Source: Gonatopus flavifemur (Eukaryota > Arthropoda > Insecta > Hymenoptera > Dryinidae). From it: a DNA stretch of 64,000 nt. The position numbers were made by a program, and so were the translations under genes. Below are positions 37,754-50,189 of the stretch, in pieces; within the stretch, counting starts at the first letter, position 1, and the number at the start of each line of letters is the position of its first letter. The stretch covers positions 13,578,001 through 13,642,000 of the forward strand of contig JAFFJZ010000003.1 in the NCBI GenBank assembly GCA_018340375.1, in the 5' to 3' direction. A model generated the notes under the pieces. It saw only the letters and a list, made by a program, of their open reading frames with translations. It was not told the origin of the DNA and ran no database searches.

Positions 37754-38325
37754 TATACAGGGTCTATTAGAATTCATCATTCGCATTTTTGTGGCATATT
37801 CTGCGGTCAAAATGCAATAATTTCCCGTTTGGAAAAAATTTTTTTGACTCTTAGTTTTTGAGATATGAACATTTTTATATTTTTCTAAAAAATCCAAATA
37901 ACTCAAGAGCATTGTGTTCATTATACTCGAACCTGACACGATTGGCTGAGTTGAAAAACGGTGGATCTCTGGAAAAAAATGGAACTATTCTATCATTGTT
38001 CGTTCCATTCGTTCAGCTATAGCGATTTGAATTTTGTAGACTTCCAGTCAGTCAGAGTTCAGCAAATTCGAATCATCATAGCTCCAAAACGGACAATGAT
38101 AGAATAGTTAAATTTCTTTTCCAGAGATCCGCCGTCTTCCAACTCAGCGGATAGTGTCAAGCTCAAGTATGTAACACATAGTACTTTGGAATGATTTGGA
38201 TTTTAAAAAAGAATCTAAAAATGCTTGCATCTCAAAAACCAAGCTTCGAACAAAATTTTGTTTTCATTTTGGCTGCAGAATATGCCACAGGAATGCGAAT
38301 AATTAATTCTGGGACACCCCGTATA
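37754..38325. mobile_element. 572-bp full-length palindromic element, TACGGGGTGTCCC end
   Basis: The left end TATACAGGGTCTATTAGAAT then CATTCGCAT; the right end is the complement of TATACGGGGTGTCCCAGAAT then ATTCGCAT. Both arms carry GTGGCATATTCTGC and its complement, TTGACTCTTAG, GTGGATCTCTGG against CCAGAGATCCGC, and ACTATTCTATCATTGT against ACAATGATAGAATAGT. Pairing runs nearly to the centre near 38040. No coding capacity. Confidence 0.93.
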
Positions 38326-39043
38326 TAATTTTCATCATTTCCCCACATGGGTGGTTTTTCAATACTCAATGATGTGAGTTTTTATAAGTAGAAGAGAAAT
38401 TGAAAAATATTTGATGTGCTCTATAGATCACATTTTTTGCAAAACCTAATTATTTCCCTACCGCATATTTTTCGCATTGAATTCATTTTTAGTGAGCGAA
38501 AGAACATCGAAACTGATGCACTGCATGGAAATTGAAAGAAAATTGTATTTTGTCATCTATCCGTGTGTTCACACTTCCATCTGGTATCCTTACAAAATAC
38601 ATCATTCGATTAATATGCCCAACAGCACGTTCGAAACGTGATCTAATGCGATCATTTTGCAGGAAAAATCATGTAAATGATTGCAATTTGGAGGGTCAAC
38701 GTGAATTCTTCGGAAATAGTAAAAAACCTTCTTCCTCGAATATTGTCAAAACGGTTGTGTCGATCAATACCAAAACTTCTATGCTTCGAATTTTCATTCA
38801 AAAGTCGTTGATATTGATGGAATTCTTTTCTTTCTCATATTTTTAAAATGCATTATGAAATCGTTACCAAAACCTAGTGACAATATTTTGGGATTGAAAT
38901 TGTACCTTACATAGTATCAATTTTTGATTCAACAAAATGATATTCAGACATAAAAACAATGGAATGTACTAAATAAATAACATAAATCCTGCTAAAGAAA
39001 CTTATTAATTGTGTTGTAAAAATATTTGAACGACATATTTGCG

Positions 39044-39271
39044 TTACATCACCTAAACTTTCCGTGATTTTTTTCATCTCGCAATTGATCAACATCTCAA
39101 ACAGAATCAACCGATTGGTGATTTTTCATCTCCAACTTCACAGTGGAAAAATAATATCACAGGATTCGAGATTTATGTTCTCCGATGTTGTGATGTTTTG
39201 CTTTCACGCAGTTGAGATAAAAAATCACCTAATCGCGAGATGAAAAATCACGGAAAGGTCAAGCGATGTAA
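39044..39271. mobile_element. foldback MITE, TTACATCRCCTAAACTTTCC ends
   Basis: The left end TTACATCACCTAAACTTTCC then GTGATTTTTTTCATCTCGC; the right end GCGAGATGAAAAATCACGGA then AAGGTCAAGCGATGTAA. ATCAACATC / GATGTTGTG and GGTGATTTTTCATCTC / GAGATAAAAAATCACC pair inward. 228 bp. Confidence 0.85.
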
Positions 39272-40795
39272 TATCTTGCGGATTCCTTGCGTGCAGATGT
39301 CATCAGCTTTTCCATCACAATTATTTTTTCCAAATATCCGTTCAAACAATTTTTTCATGAGTAAATTGGCGAGAAATCATTTATTGCCTCTGGGAATTAA
39401 TTTTCATTTGCCGTGAGAGGTGGTTAAAATCACATTCAATTGATGGAAAAATCATTACGGTGGAATAAATTTTTCTACAAATTCTTTTTTTATAAAATCC
39501 TTTCACATCGAAATCTTCCGCTTGCACTGGAAAATTCGGGACATTTGATTGTAAATTTTCACAGTCGCTTTTTCATGAATTTGAAGAAACTTCAATTGAA
39601 TATCAGAGTTTATTTTGATGAAAATTCAGAAAACAGTGGCTGTAAAAAATTACAGGCAAAATTACGCAGGTGAATATTTCTTTGCTTCGCTGTAAAATCC
39701 ATGTTCCAGACGATGGTGTTATGAGTATGAAATGGGGGGTATCAACGTCAACTTTACGCAATACATTCATTTGTAGTTTTGAAATTTCTTTCGTTATTTC
39801 AAAATCATATAAAAAATCTTTGGTAGAAAAACAATGTTCATAGCATTTCTGTATTTATGATGTATCTATGTATAAGTAGTGATCATACTTTAATCGTTAG
39901 AGGAGATTGTATTGTACCTAGTTTCCAAAAACAATTCCATATATTTTCCAGGTGTGTAACCTCAAATTCACGAAATAACCGATTGGCACGCATTCATTTA
40001 TCTCCCTTGACACTCGACTAAATCACCTGAAAACTTTTGTTCCAAGTATCGTTTCGCAAACTTTCGAGGTAAAAGACACGAAAATAACATTTTCCTTGGA
40101 AAAAATGTCATGATTCTTTTTGTTCGAGCGTAAAAGGTTTGTATCGGATTTGAAAGGATACGCGTTCACTGTAAAAAATTTATATTGTACATGCGTTAGG
40201 AATTTTCCGTACTTCGCCAGGAATTTAATCCAAAATAATGGTAAAAACCTCAAAGTTCGAAAATTTTCATTAAATGAATTTTAATACACCTTGAAGAAAA
40301 AAAACTGTGCATCAAAAAATGGATACAACTTTGCTACGGAGTTTTAAAATAACCAAGCAAAAATTACAAATTTTAAATATATAGCAATGGAGTGCACTGC
40401 TAGGATTTGTAATATGTTTATAATCGTTTGCATAATTTTAAGCAATCATTTTCAATTTCAATTTCATATTCAAAGCTAAATTTGAGTAATTTACTTCATC
40501 ATTGTGGATTTGAAATTTGTATTTATTGTTTGGTTGGTCAGTAAGTAGCAAAATTTTATACATTTCTTGAAGGATTTCATGTTCCTTACATTTGGAGCAA
40601 TTGGAACAGTTAATGACAATAAACTGATGAAATTATGAATTGTCATTTTATACTAGAAATAAATCTCTGTGTGCATCAACATGGAGCCAATGTCAGCTCA
40701 TTTTTAGCGAATGCTAGCCAATTTTGCGTCATGAGAGGGGTAAATCGCAATGGATCACGATTGATCAAATGTTTTTTCAATATCCAACTCAAGAT

Positions 40796-41002
40796 ACCAT
40801 TGGGGAATGTTGCTGAAGTTTGAATCGTTTATTGAAACGCATTGGCAATCGAATAACAAAATACTCAGCTGTTTTCGATGTTTTCAGTTCCAAGGAGTTC
40901 ATTTCACATAATCAACATCGATGATTATTACAATTTTGTGAGTGTGAATGATCGCTCCGTTTTTATAAACGATTCAAACTTCGAGAACATCATTGGGAAT
41001 TG
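40796..41002. mobile_element. foldback, GTTGCTGAAGTTTGAATCG family, second copy
   Basis: The ends are ACCATTGGGGAATGTTGCTG then AAGTTTGAATCGTTTATTGA, and TATAAACGATTCAAACTTCG then AGAACATCATTGGGAATTG. The internal word AATACTCAGCTGTT is shared with the copy at 36371-36607. Confidence 0.82.
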
Positions 41003-41195
41003 ATTTTTCTCACAGGGCACGTACTGGAAATTGAATCTCTATTTTATAATCATGTTGTAGAATTTTGAATCATTTATATTATTATATAAAAACGAAATGA
41101 AAATTCAAACTCTCAAAATATGATGAATCATCGTTGTTTATGTCCTCAAATTGACTTCTTGAAATTGAGAACTAAGGTTGAGTCTGAATACTTCC

Positions 41196-41427
41196 CCACA
41201 CAGCATTTCAGTTCTAAAAGATATCTTCAACCAAATTTAAGAAGTCTTATGCAACATGAAAAGTTCTTTTACATTTAAAAGATTTCTATAAGATATCTTT
41301 TAGATCTATTTCAGAAGTAAGAACCGTTTTAGACATCTTAAGGATATCTTTTCATGTTGCATAAGACTTCTCAAACTTTTCTGAACAGTTCTTCAAGATA
41401 TCTTGAAGACCAAAAGTGCTGTGTGGG
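41196..41427. mobile_element. foldback MITE, CCACACAGCA ends, GATATCTT-rich arms
   Basis: The left end CCACACAGCATTTCAGTTCT and right end ACCAAAAGTGCTGTGTGG. The arms pair through AGAAGTCTTATGCAACATGA and TCATGTTGCATAAGACTTCT, perfect over 20 bases. 232 bp. The centre has AAGATATCTTTTAGA palindromes. Confidence 0.9.
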
Positions 41428-42429
41428 TCGTTATCCGCTTATCGATTCATTTCAATAAACGATTCAAACTTCAGCAACATTTATAATCAGAATCTTCCGG
41501 TTGTTGTATACAGGGAAATTCAGATTATTTTTCACAGTGTACATAAAGTATAACATACATACGACATAATGGATTTCTACCTAGAAACAAGAAAATTATA
41601 AAAGTTCATAGTATAACGCGATAACAACGCGTTCCGAACCTTGCAGATGACATTTCAACAATGTATGTATCGATGTGTCTCACGAAGAGTAGGACATTGA
41701 GAAAAATGAGTTAGTAATACGTGACATCTGAGAGAGAACTTTGAGAACAGACACGGAACGAATGAATATCAATAATAAAAAGTATATGCTCATTTAACCG
41801 TCGTTTCTATGTGTATATTTAGTCTCGTTTCGACGCAAAAAATTTCGTCTCTGAATTTACAACCTGTTATCAGGGTTTATTTGTTTCGTGTCTGCCCTGG
41901 AAGTGCCATTTAACAGAGATTTGTGTATAACTCATAGATTTCAACGAACATTACACTGTAGAAAATAATGGGAACTTTTGTGTATACAACAACCATTGGA
42001 TTATTTCCGATATTTGCACGTCAAAAAATTATTTGTCAAATATATCACAATTTGGAATAAAATTAGGGGAAAAGACAATTCTCAGGTATGATTTACCGTA
42101 ATTACCGTCAACTGAAATTATCACAATTTGTTTGAAACGATAATAAAAATTGTCACGTGTGGGTATGGAATTCCCCATGAATTTGACTGGAGATTCGGAA
42201 CTTTATGGGATTTTTCCACCATTCACCACCACCTGTGAAACATTTTCATTGAAAAATCCGTACAAATTTATGCGAAGTAATCAAAATATACATCAGAAAT
42301 TGATTTTCCATCCAAATATTGGAATTCTCCGTTCGCTGAGGATAATTGCAATTATTTTTCAAGTGTACTTTTCTAAGTACATGAATTTTCTCACATTCCT
42401 TTCTCTCGTTTAGAAACTCCCTCATGGAG

Positions 42430-43218
42430 AGCCCGTCGCTAAAAACTTTCTGAAAATCTGTAAAATTTCTGAAGAACTCTTATTTTCCTCTACAAAAGTC
42501 TGATAAAGTTTGATCAACTCTGAGATTTCGATGAGGAATCTAATATTTTTGGGACATCGTGCTCAAAGTTTTTTTCAGAGCTTATCAGACTATTTTCAAA
42601 GTTTATCAGAGATTTTCCATTGAAACTTCAGATAGATGGTTATGAATTTATTCTTGACAAAATTCTGAAAAAAGTATGATGGATGTCCGTGTTTTTTCCG
42701 AAAATTATAATAAAACCATGAAATATGAGTAACATTTGATTCGACGTAATTCAATACAGATTCAGAACATTCGTCTGCTAGGTTCATCTCAAAAGTTCTG
42801 AACATTACTCCCTTTGAATAATTTTTACTTCCCTGTTCAGGAAAACAGGGACTTAGCACATCTTTTTCAGAGGTCTGTCAGGAATAAATTCATAATCATC
42901 GATCTGAACTTTCGATGAAAAATCTCTGACAAACTCGGTAAAAGATCCGAGAAAATTCTGACAATTTTTCATATAGCTCTCGGAGAAAACCCCGGGATCT
43001 ATCATACTTTTTTCAGAGTTTCATTAGGAATAAATTCATAATCATTCATCTGAAGTTCTAATGGAAAATCTCTGTTAAATTACGACAAAAGTCTGAAAAA
43101 ACTCTGAAAACGATGTCCCAAAAATATCAGACTTTTCATCAAAATCTCAGAATTTCTCAGACTTTTGTAGGGAAAAATCCGAATTTTTCAGAAATTTTTC
43201 AGTGAAATATTCCCATAC
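42430..43218. mobile_element. 790-bp foldback with ~285-bp arms, TCTGARAAA-rich
   Basis: Left arm 42430-42715 and right arm about 42935-43218 are inverted copies. They share CTACAAAAGTCTGA, ATTTTTGGGACATCGT, CAGAGATTTTCCATTGAAAC, GGTTATGAATTTATTCTTGA and CTGAAAAAAGTATGATGGAT with complements. The right end reads TTTCAGTGAAATATTCCCAT then ACGGGA. The central 220 bp contain a further partial repeat (AATAAATTCATAATCAT). Fragments lie at 18340, 29320 and 34370. Confidence 0.87.
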
Positions 43219-43952
43219 GGGATTCCAACCAATCTTACTTGAATTCCTACATTTTCTTTGAGAATTTCTACCTATGTGCTTACGTGAGGATTTTCCTCCC
43301 CTGGATTTCCCGTAATCCTATCCGAATTCTTCCTCTCCATACGAGCATCTCGAATGGTAAACATAAATTGTTCCAACACAGATGGAAACGAAGAAATTGA
43401 GACATTCATCACAACGTATCCCAAAAGTATTCAAGTTCATTATGTAACTAAAAGTTTTGAGTAAATAAAAAAAAAAGGTATAATCGAGTATGTAATAATT
43501 CTAGATATTTTCTCGAGCCTATTTTAATTTCTTCGAAACATTCCCAGCTGCGAGATTGTTGAAAGAAAGGAACATCAATCACCCATTACGTTTGTAACAA
43601 GAAATTCTCATGAAAAATAGATTCGTGCACTTGAAGGGTGTTTTCTCATTTCCTTGGAGCCAAATTCATCCTTCTCTTGGCAATCGCACATATATCTTAT
43701 CCATCAATAATACGGAACAACGATAGTTATCTGACAAAAAAGCTTGTTCAAGGTAAACGGAATGAGTTGAAGTTGATTTGAAAAATCATACGTTCCAAGT
43801 AAAATCAATAATCAACGACGAAGTTCGTGAGCGATGAACGAAACTCAACTGCTATCGATTGAAAATACATCAAAGGGTTAATCGATCTTTCATACATCGC
43901 AATTGTTGTTGGAAATATGTTTCAATAGCTTTGTACATTCTTTTTTTTTCAG

Positions 43953-44044
43953 AAAAATTCGTTAGATTCGCTATATAAAACATATGTCGTGCGAAATTAC
44001 TTCTTTATTGCCAACGAAATGGTCCGTTTCTTATTCCCTTCCAA
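43953..44044 (+). CDS. candidate internal exon of the unrecognised plus-strand gene
   Basis: It is preceded by one of the strongest acceptors in the window (ACATTCTTTTTTTTTCAG) and closed by TTCCAA followed by gtaaat. It encodes 30 codons plus two bases with phase 0 in and 2 out, containing SLYKTYVVRNYFFIANEMV and RFLFPS. Only this frame is open across the whole exon. The two leftover bases AA plus the C at 49392 give Asn. The YFFIANEMVRFLFP part is hydrophobic but too short to call a membrane segment. No family recognised. Confidence 0.35.
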
Positions 44045-44079
44045 GTAAATATTCATTTCGCTATAAGTCTGTGTATTAT

Positions 44080-45265
44080 ATTTCATTAGTCTATCTTCTT
44101 GAATCTACCTTTTTTTGTTCCGTACGGAACAACTCTGTTGAAATGTTCGGAGATGAACAGACATTTATCTTCGTTGGATCCCTGGAACAATCTTGATGGT
44201 GGGTGGATTTTCGAAGGTTCTACGACAAGAAAAATGCCAGGAACGATGTCCGCCTCGACGGAAATCTTTGTAGATGAGTTGGATATAGATTGCGGATGGA
44301 TCTTTAACGTAGGAGACATCTTTATCGTGTTGGAATATGAAGGGATGGACGTATGGGGAGATAAACAATAATGTTAGTGAATTTTATTCAGAGATCATTC
44401 AGAGTCTATGACCGAGCTGTCTACTTTCCTTAATTCCCAAAACGTATTCAAATGTTAATCGGTAGAATATGGGGCAAAACTGGACTACGGAAAAATCGCA
44501 AGTCATGAAAAATAAATATGTACTGTCAAAATTTATGATATTGTCGAAAATTCAAGTATAGTGTATTTACCTATAAAAATTCGAGAAACTTATTATGATA
44601 GCCCCTTATTTTATTAGTGATTTTAAAATCGCATTAAATTAGAAGTTTGATTTGACCGCTTCTCGATCTGCAAGGAAAGTTGATGTTTTCTGACCTATTT
44701 TTAGGGGGAAAAGTGCTGAATTCCAAGCGAATATGTCACAGCGGGTGGAAAATACCAACTATCCTTCCGTTCTGAAATACGCATATGAATATTTTATATG
44801 CAATTAAACAGAAAATTTGCACTTTCCTTGCAGCGGTGGGAAAAAATAGTATGTTCACCTCGGGGGGAAGTGGAACATTTCCACTTTCCTCCTTTGATGG
44901 ACAACATACTATTCCTTGGCAGAGGAATTATTGGTATCCGAATGATCAACAAAGGCTGAGAATGAAGATGGGGCAAAAGAGTTGATTTTTTCATCACATT
45001 CTATGATACTGTTTCCTTGAATTTTTCCAGATTGATTGAGATGGATTGTAAATGATGTGGATATTGGATTTCTTTTGTCAATGACCACAGCACACAGGGA
45101 TAATACTTTGAAAGTGAATTTGAGTTTCTGCAAATCCATAGGCATAGCCGGTTTCTTTGACCTTTTTGACAATTCAAAAATCTACGTATTGAGTGAATTT
45201 CAAATTTGGAGAAAATTCTATAAAGTTGAAAATCTAAGAACTCCTTCACCTACATTTCCATAAAA
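44080..45265. other. region of overlapping open frames on both strands, unrecognised
   Basis: Within 1.2 kb there are at least five overlapping ATG frames of 65-90 codons: 44099-44371 (+), 44086-44319 (-), 44165-44368 (-), 45036-45263 (+) and 44909-45172 (-). The local GC is a little above background. The plus frame at 44099 contains two similar passages, DGGWIFEG and DCGWIFNVG. A perfect palindrome GTTCCGTACGGAAC lies at 44118-44131. No splice sites join these frames convincingly. It could be a decayed gene or captured sequence, or simply a low-stop segment; I cannot tell which strand, if any, codes. Confidence 0.3.
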
Positions 45266-47303
45266 ATGCAAAACATGGTACATTTCCCTCCATTCAGCTT
45301 CAGTTATTTTCGTATACGCGGAGAAATGCGAAATGACTATTCCGATCTCTGTGTTCTTAGATTCCCTTGAGCACTGTCAACAAACAGACTTGTCCAAACA
45401 ATTCAGTCCGACCTGGCACACCACAATCTGTCACATTCAGGAAGTGAAATAGAAATAACGACATGTTTCTTCCATTTGCGAACTCCTTAGCGATACCAAT
45501 GCTAATTTTAGATTCATAAATAAAATCTAATGCATTTTCTCCCCTTATCAATTAATTCATTGAGTCATCCGCTGAATTTAGTACAATTTATTCATTCCAC
45601 GTTTTATCGTGATCCGGTCTACTGAAAAACCTAATTCACGATTGAAAATGATAACGAAAGAGTAAGCACGGCACAATAGCTTCATGCTTGGGGCAATTTC
45701 TACTTGACCATTGACTTGTGAACGAGATATTGATTTTTTTCTTTCAAACTAATTTCATGCATAAATTGGTTTGAAATTTTCGACGCTTTTCAAAAGAACT
45801 GTACGCCGTGGGAAATTTGCAATAAAGATATTGTCATATCATGTTCATCGGTGGATGGAATATATTTGATTTTATCGTTTCACTTTGATCACTGCGGTTA
45901 TAATAAAACACAAGTATTTTAACCACAATAATTATTATTATCAAAATCGCTCAGGTGTAATAACTTTCCACGAGTACTAATTGAAGAGTCCTTTGAAATA
46001 CCATTAGATCGCAAGATTTGACAGAAAAAAAAAAACATATTTTGTCATTTTGAGAAGACAACGAAAATGTCAGCATACACTTTTTTTTGTTCATTTCACA
46101 AAACAATCATGGGAACGAAGAATGAATTATATCGCAAAGGTTTCTTTTTATCATAGAACTCAAATGTATATCGTAAATAATACAATTCGATTGTAATGAA
46201 TTTCTCATTAGGTTATCGAATTTTTCAGCTAATTGAAATTGAGGAATCAAACCTGAATAACTGAATGGAATTGTCATACTTTCCATCTATTCGACCATTG
46301 AAAAATTAAAACAAACGAACGAATGTTTTCATCTTTGAAACAATGAGAGTGAAGTTTTGAAATTTTATTCTTTTACGTTCGTTAAAATTCAATTTGTCTG
46401 GAGTTTGTTTTTTTTCCTCTAATTAGGACAAAGTCTCATCGGAATAAATATATGGTTTTGTTATGGAAATTCGTTTCATTTTTATCTGAATGAGAATCGA
46501 TTTACTTCAGAAAAAACTTCTTTTTGTCCCGTAAAGTTGTATCGATTTTACGTTATCGAGACACAAACTTTATTGTAATGTAGATTTATGTATTGAAAAC
46601 ATCTTTCGTTGTCGATGATTATAGGATTGTTGCAGCTATTTGTTTACGTTTGATCATATCGTTGGATCCTTGTGAATGATGTGATTGCTGTATTACAATG
46701 ATTTATGCAAAATGCTCGAGTGTTGTGTTTTTGTTGTTGAACCCTCGATCTCTCTTCGTTATCGTGACCTACTCTTCACCGGATTATTCACCGATAATGG
46801 GTGTAAAAATACATCGTTGTTCAAAATATGTAATGTTGTGATCCAATTAACAATCGCATTCGAAAAGGACATTCGCGAATGGAAGGTTGAGAGCTACCAA
46901 AGTTTCGAAGTTTAATTTTCATGCATATGCTTTCATTCATGTACTGCAAGAAAAGCAGCATGAAAAATTTGCGGTGACTTGAAATAATAATGCCTGGAAA
47001 AAAAAATCTCACTTTCTTCGCTTCTCCAGCTGAAATAATAGGTATTGCAGAAAAAAAATAATATTGGCTTCCAAAAACACTCAATAAACAAAGTAAAGAG
47101 AGAGTTGCTATTATTCGTCCTTGTCGCAAAGTCTGACAACTGAAAATCCGATTTCGTTGCGTAATTTGCACTATAATCCAGTCAATCTTTTACTGCGATA
47201 GCAATTTTATTCATCATGGTAATGAGTTTTTATGTTCTTGAAGTTTGAATCGTTTATAGAAACGGAGTGAAATTTCAAACCCACTCTGTTTATGTTCGCA
47301 GCT

Positions 47304-47597
47304 ACACGGAGAAAAAAGATCTGCTAAAAAGTATCATACTTTATAGTGTTCAAGCATCAGTCGTGTCTACATCAAATTATTAACATGAAAATATTTACAA
47401 AAGTAGTATACTTCTTTAGAAAAGTCCAAGCCAGTATGGTACTTTTAGAGGTATTTTCATGTAATTAATTTGATCTAACTATAACATATAATAATTTTAA
47501 TAACTAAAACAACATGAAAATTTATTGTTCCAACGAAAGAAACACAGCAGATTAAAATTTCGCTGTCACAGCCAATTCTCTTCTCTGTGATAAAAAA
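47304..47597. mobile_element. element with CTACACGGAGAAAAAAGATC end
   Basis: The left end is CTACACGGAGAAAAAAGATC and the right end CAATTCTCTTCTCTGTGATA. Arms pair partly: ACATGAAAATATTTACAAAA with ATTTTCATGT, and AGTATCATACTT with AGTATGGTACTT. Poorly preserved relative of the CACGGAGAAAA group. Confidence 0.6.
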
Positions 47598-47759
47598 GAA
47601 TCAAGATAGGATCAGGATAGGATAGAAAATGAATATTCTTCTGATACAAACAAATTTGTTATTCGAAAGAAAGATCGAATAACAGCTAGATTTTTTTGGA
47701 TGAACAAAATATTTATTTGAACTTATTCAAATAACAATTTCTTAGATTAAAAGAAAATG

Positions 47760-48239
47760 GAGAAATTCACCGTACGGGATGACAACGCGTCGCTCCAATC
47801 CTTTAAAAGGAAATATTAAAAAAATATCCCTTGTGAGAATATTTCTACGCCAAAAACTACGCCTAAATACTGCATTTCGGACACTTCCATAAAAAAACGT
47901 AAAAAAAATGGCAACTCTCGGACTTTGTACGCCAAATTTACATATTTCTACTCCCCTGCTTCAATTTCGCGTATTTTCGGCACAAATATTCATATTTTTG
48001 TGTATGCCTAATGACGTCAAACTATGCCAAGCTGTGGGACGTAGATTGACGTAATATTTCGTAGTTTTTGGCGTAATTTTGCATAAAAATATTTTCATAT
48101 TGTTGAATAATTCCCATCATAAGAGCAACTATCTATCTATCTTCGTCTTATAATGTGCATTATTTGACAACATATCTTGTGAAAATGTCGATTTAAAGAC
48201 TCGAAGCAACGCGTTGTCATCCTACATGGTAAATTTCTC
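47760..48239. mobile_element. 480-bp element, GAGAAATTYACC..GATGACAACGCG TIRs
   Basis: The left TIR is GAGAAATTCACCGTACGGGA then TGACAACGCGTCGCT. The right TIR is AGCAACGCGTTGTCATCCTA then CATGGTAAATTTCTC. They match over about 35 bp with few differences. Unlike most neighbours the interior is not a long hairpin, although CGCCAAAAACTACG and CGTAGTTTTTGGCG are an inner inverted pair. No transposase frame. Confidence 0.87.
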
Positions 48240-49027
48240 AATTTTTTCCATTTTTCTTTTTTCCATGTAGAGAACGTCAATTGATACGGAACTTTTATAA
48301 CGCAAAAGTGACATTACAATGAATGTTCCCTTCGATAATTTCCAGAGAATCGAAACAGCACGATTATAAAATTCTATTATATTTTCATAGAGATCGTAGC
48401 AAGATCTAGCGTGTCCAGACGATGTTTGAATATTTGATAAACTGCTAGAATGTATCATGTATCGTGAAGAGAAATTTTCCCTACAGAAAAGTATCGATAC
48501 CGTTAACCCTAATGTCCTATGCAGGAAGCGTGTAGTTTAAGGGTTAAATACTCGATAAGACTCAATTCCTCAATGAAATTTCTATCAACCTTCCCCTGTA
48601 CGGGAAAAAATGATATCCAAAAGATAGTACAAGATCCTCAAAATAACAAGGTGCACCTAAATCGAGTGTCCCTCCTGGTTACAAATATTCTATACAATCC
48701 CATTGACGAATGGAAAAATAAATAGGTTTCAATGGAATTGAAAGATATTCAATCAGAATTTTCACTATTCGTCATGGGATTCAGCAGAATATTTCCACCT
48801 GGGCTCTCAAAAACCTGATTGAAATTAGATGTAGATGATGATTGCAATAAAAATGAGCCCACCAGATCCGAAGCAGGATTTCCATGCATTATTCTAACGA
48901 GTTCAAATATTTTTTAATTCCAGTGTTTTTCATCAACCCCATTTGAAAATTCCGCACCAATTTCGCCCCTGAATGGGAGAATTTTCAAAATTATATATAA
49001 TATATATAAAATTCTGAAAACTTTCCC

Positions 49028-49182
49028 TGCACGGAGAGAAATTTGTAGTTACATTCACTATGGGAGTATTGTGGCTAAGGAACAGACTGAATTTCTAATG
49101 GAATTCACTGTAAAACATTGTGAATTTGATCAAGCCTGAATGAAATCCTCAATGGCAAGATGATTTGTTCCCTCTCTGTAGC
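49028..49182. mobile_element. short element, CTGCACGGAGAGAAATTTGT ends
   Basis: The left end CTGCACGGAGAGAAATTTGT and the right end GATTTGTTCCCTCTCTGTAGC are imperfect inverted copies 155 bp apart. Internal GAATTTCTAATGGAATTCAC has no partner. A member of the CACGGAGA group. Confidence 0.6.
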
Positions 49183-49391
49183 AACATGTCAATAAATATT
49201 GAACATTATGATAAAAAAAAATGTTCCATCGAAATTCAAATCTAAATATCCCATCCATCATAAAACTGTGAAATCAATTCCATTCAAACGTACTTTTTAT
49301 CGCCACAGATATTCACAGCGATTTATTCTTCTGACTTTTTTCCCCCTGAAATTATTGTAATTAATCGATATCCATATATTTTCTGTTACAG

Positions 49392-49477
49392 CATCGCGGT
49401 TGCTCAGACGAAAAATACCATGCACAGGGCATTTGATGACCCCCCGCCGCCTATGGATAAAAAAAGTTCCCACTCAG
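49392..49477 (+). CDS. candidate internal exon of the unrecognised plus-strand gene
   Basis: The acceptor TATTTTCTGTTACAG and donor CACTCAG followed by gttcgt bound 86 bp. Phase is 2 in and 1 out, encoding IAVAQTKNTMHRAFDDPPPP then MDKKSSHS. It is CpG- and GC-rich against AT-rich flanks, and the frame reads like a proline-containing cytosolic linker. One other frame is open but gives an implausible Arg/Lys-rich peptide. The in-phase neighbours are 43953-44044 upstream and 54922-54993 downstream; the closing G completes a Gly codon there. No family recognised. Confidence 0.45.
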
Positions 49478-50189
49478 GTTCGTAATCCAACGAATTGTAA
49501 ATTGATCCTTTATCTGAAAATCTGACGATTAAGCGATATTCATCCCTCCGGTTATGACGGAGATTCGGAGGAGTCAATAATTCCTTATAATGAGAGTCCG
49601 TATAATCGTCATTTTATAAGAAAAAGGAGAAAAAAGGGATCCTCGTATACGCGTGAAAATTCAAGTGGAAAAATCAATAGAGAGACAGAAAGCGATTTTT
49701 GTAGACGTATAGCAGGGTATGAATATTTACGATGGGAGGAAAGTGTGTGTAAAATTATCTTAGTCAATCAATAAAACTACACGCAAGGGGTGACAGGTAA
49801 TTGAAGAGACGTGAGATTCTATGGCGTAGGGAATACAAGTCTCAAAATGAGAGCATTTTTCTGTTGTTCGTGGAATTCTGGATTTTGAGGAATAAAGTTT
49901 AGTCTTGAGAATGAAAGTTTCAATGCAAATACCATTTTTAAATTCATTCTTTTTCATCCGAACTGAATAATATTTACGTATGAAAACGAATTCATTGAAA
50001 AATGGAGCCCCTGGATCTTGCTCGGGTTCTGACAAGGATCGTGTGACGTTCGGCTACAATCAGAAACTTGTCAGGCAGATCTGATCTGAATCAGAAAATT
50101 CTCAAAGCTTCAGGAATCAAATCACATCTACGAAATAATGGAAAATTTGAATGATAAATTTATCAGCTACGGTAAAAGAGCATGGAAGA

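Larger units (their letters stand above)
35762..43952. other. presumed intron or intergenic DNA rich in foldbacks
   Basis: Seven repeat units lie here, including a 572-bp palindrome and a 790-bp foldback. A GATATCTT-rich stretch at 37180-37345 resembles the arms of the 41196-41427 foldback. A fragment at 41440-41490 (AAACGATTCAAACTTCAGCA) is a solo end of the 36371/40796 family. I see no supported gene. Confidence 0.5.
44045..49391. other. presumed intron or intergenic DNA
   Basis: It holds the densely open region at 44080-45265 and three foldbacks, each listed separately, plus a GTTGCTGAAG-family solo end at 47230-47290. The 116-codon minus frame at 46821-47171 has a hydrophobic patch but no other support. 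Otherwise nothing is recognisable. Confidence 0.5.

Noticed and set aside
38532..38846. 104-codon plus frame
   Set aside because: No splice signals, homology or compositional shift.
46821..47171. 116-codon minus frame with a hydrophobic, signal-like patch
   Set aside because: No cleavage context, homology or splice support; low-complexity Phe/Ile stretches typical of AT-rich chance frames.
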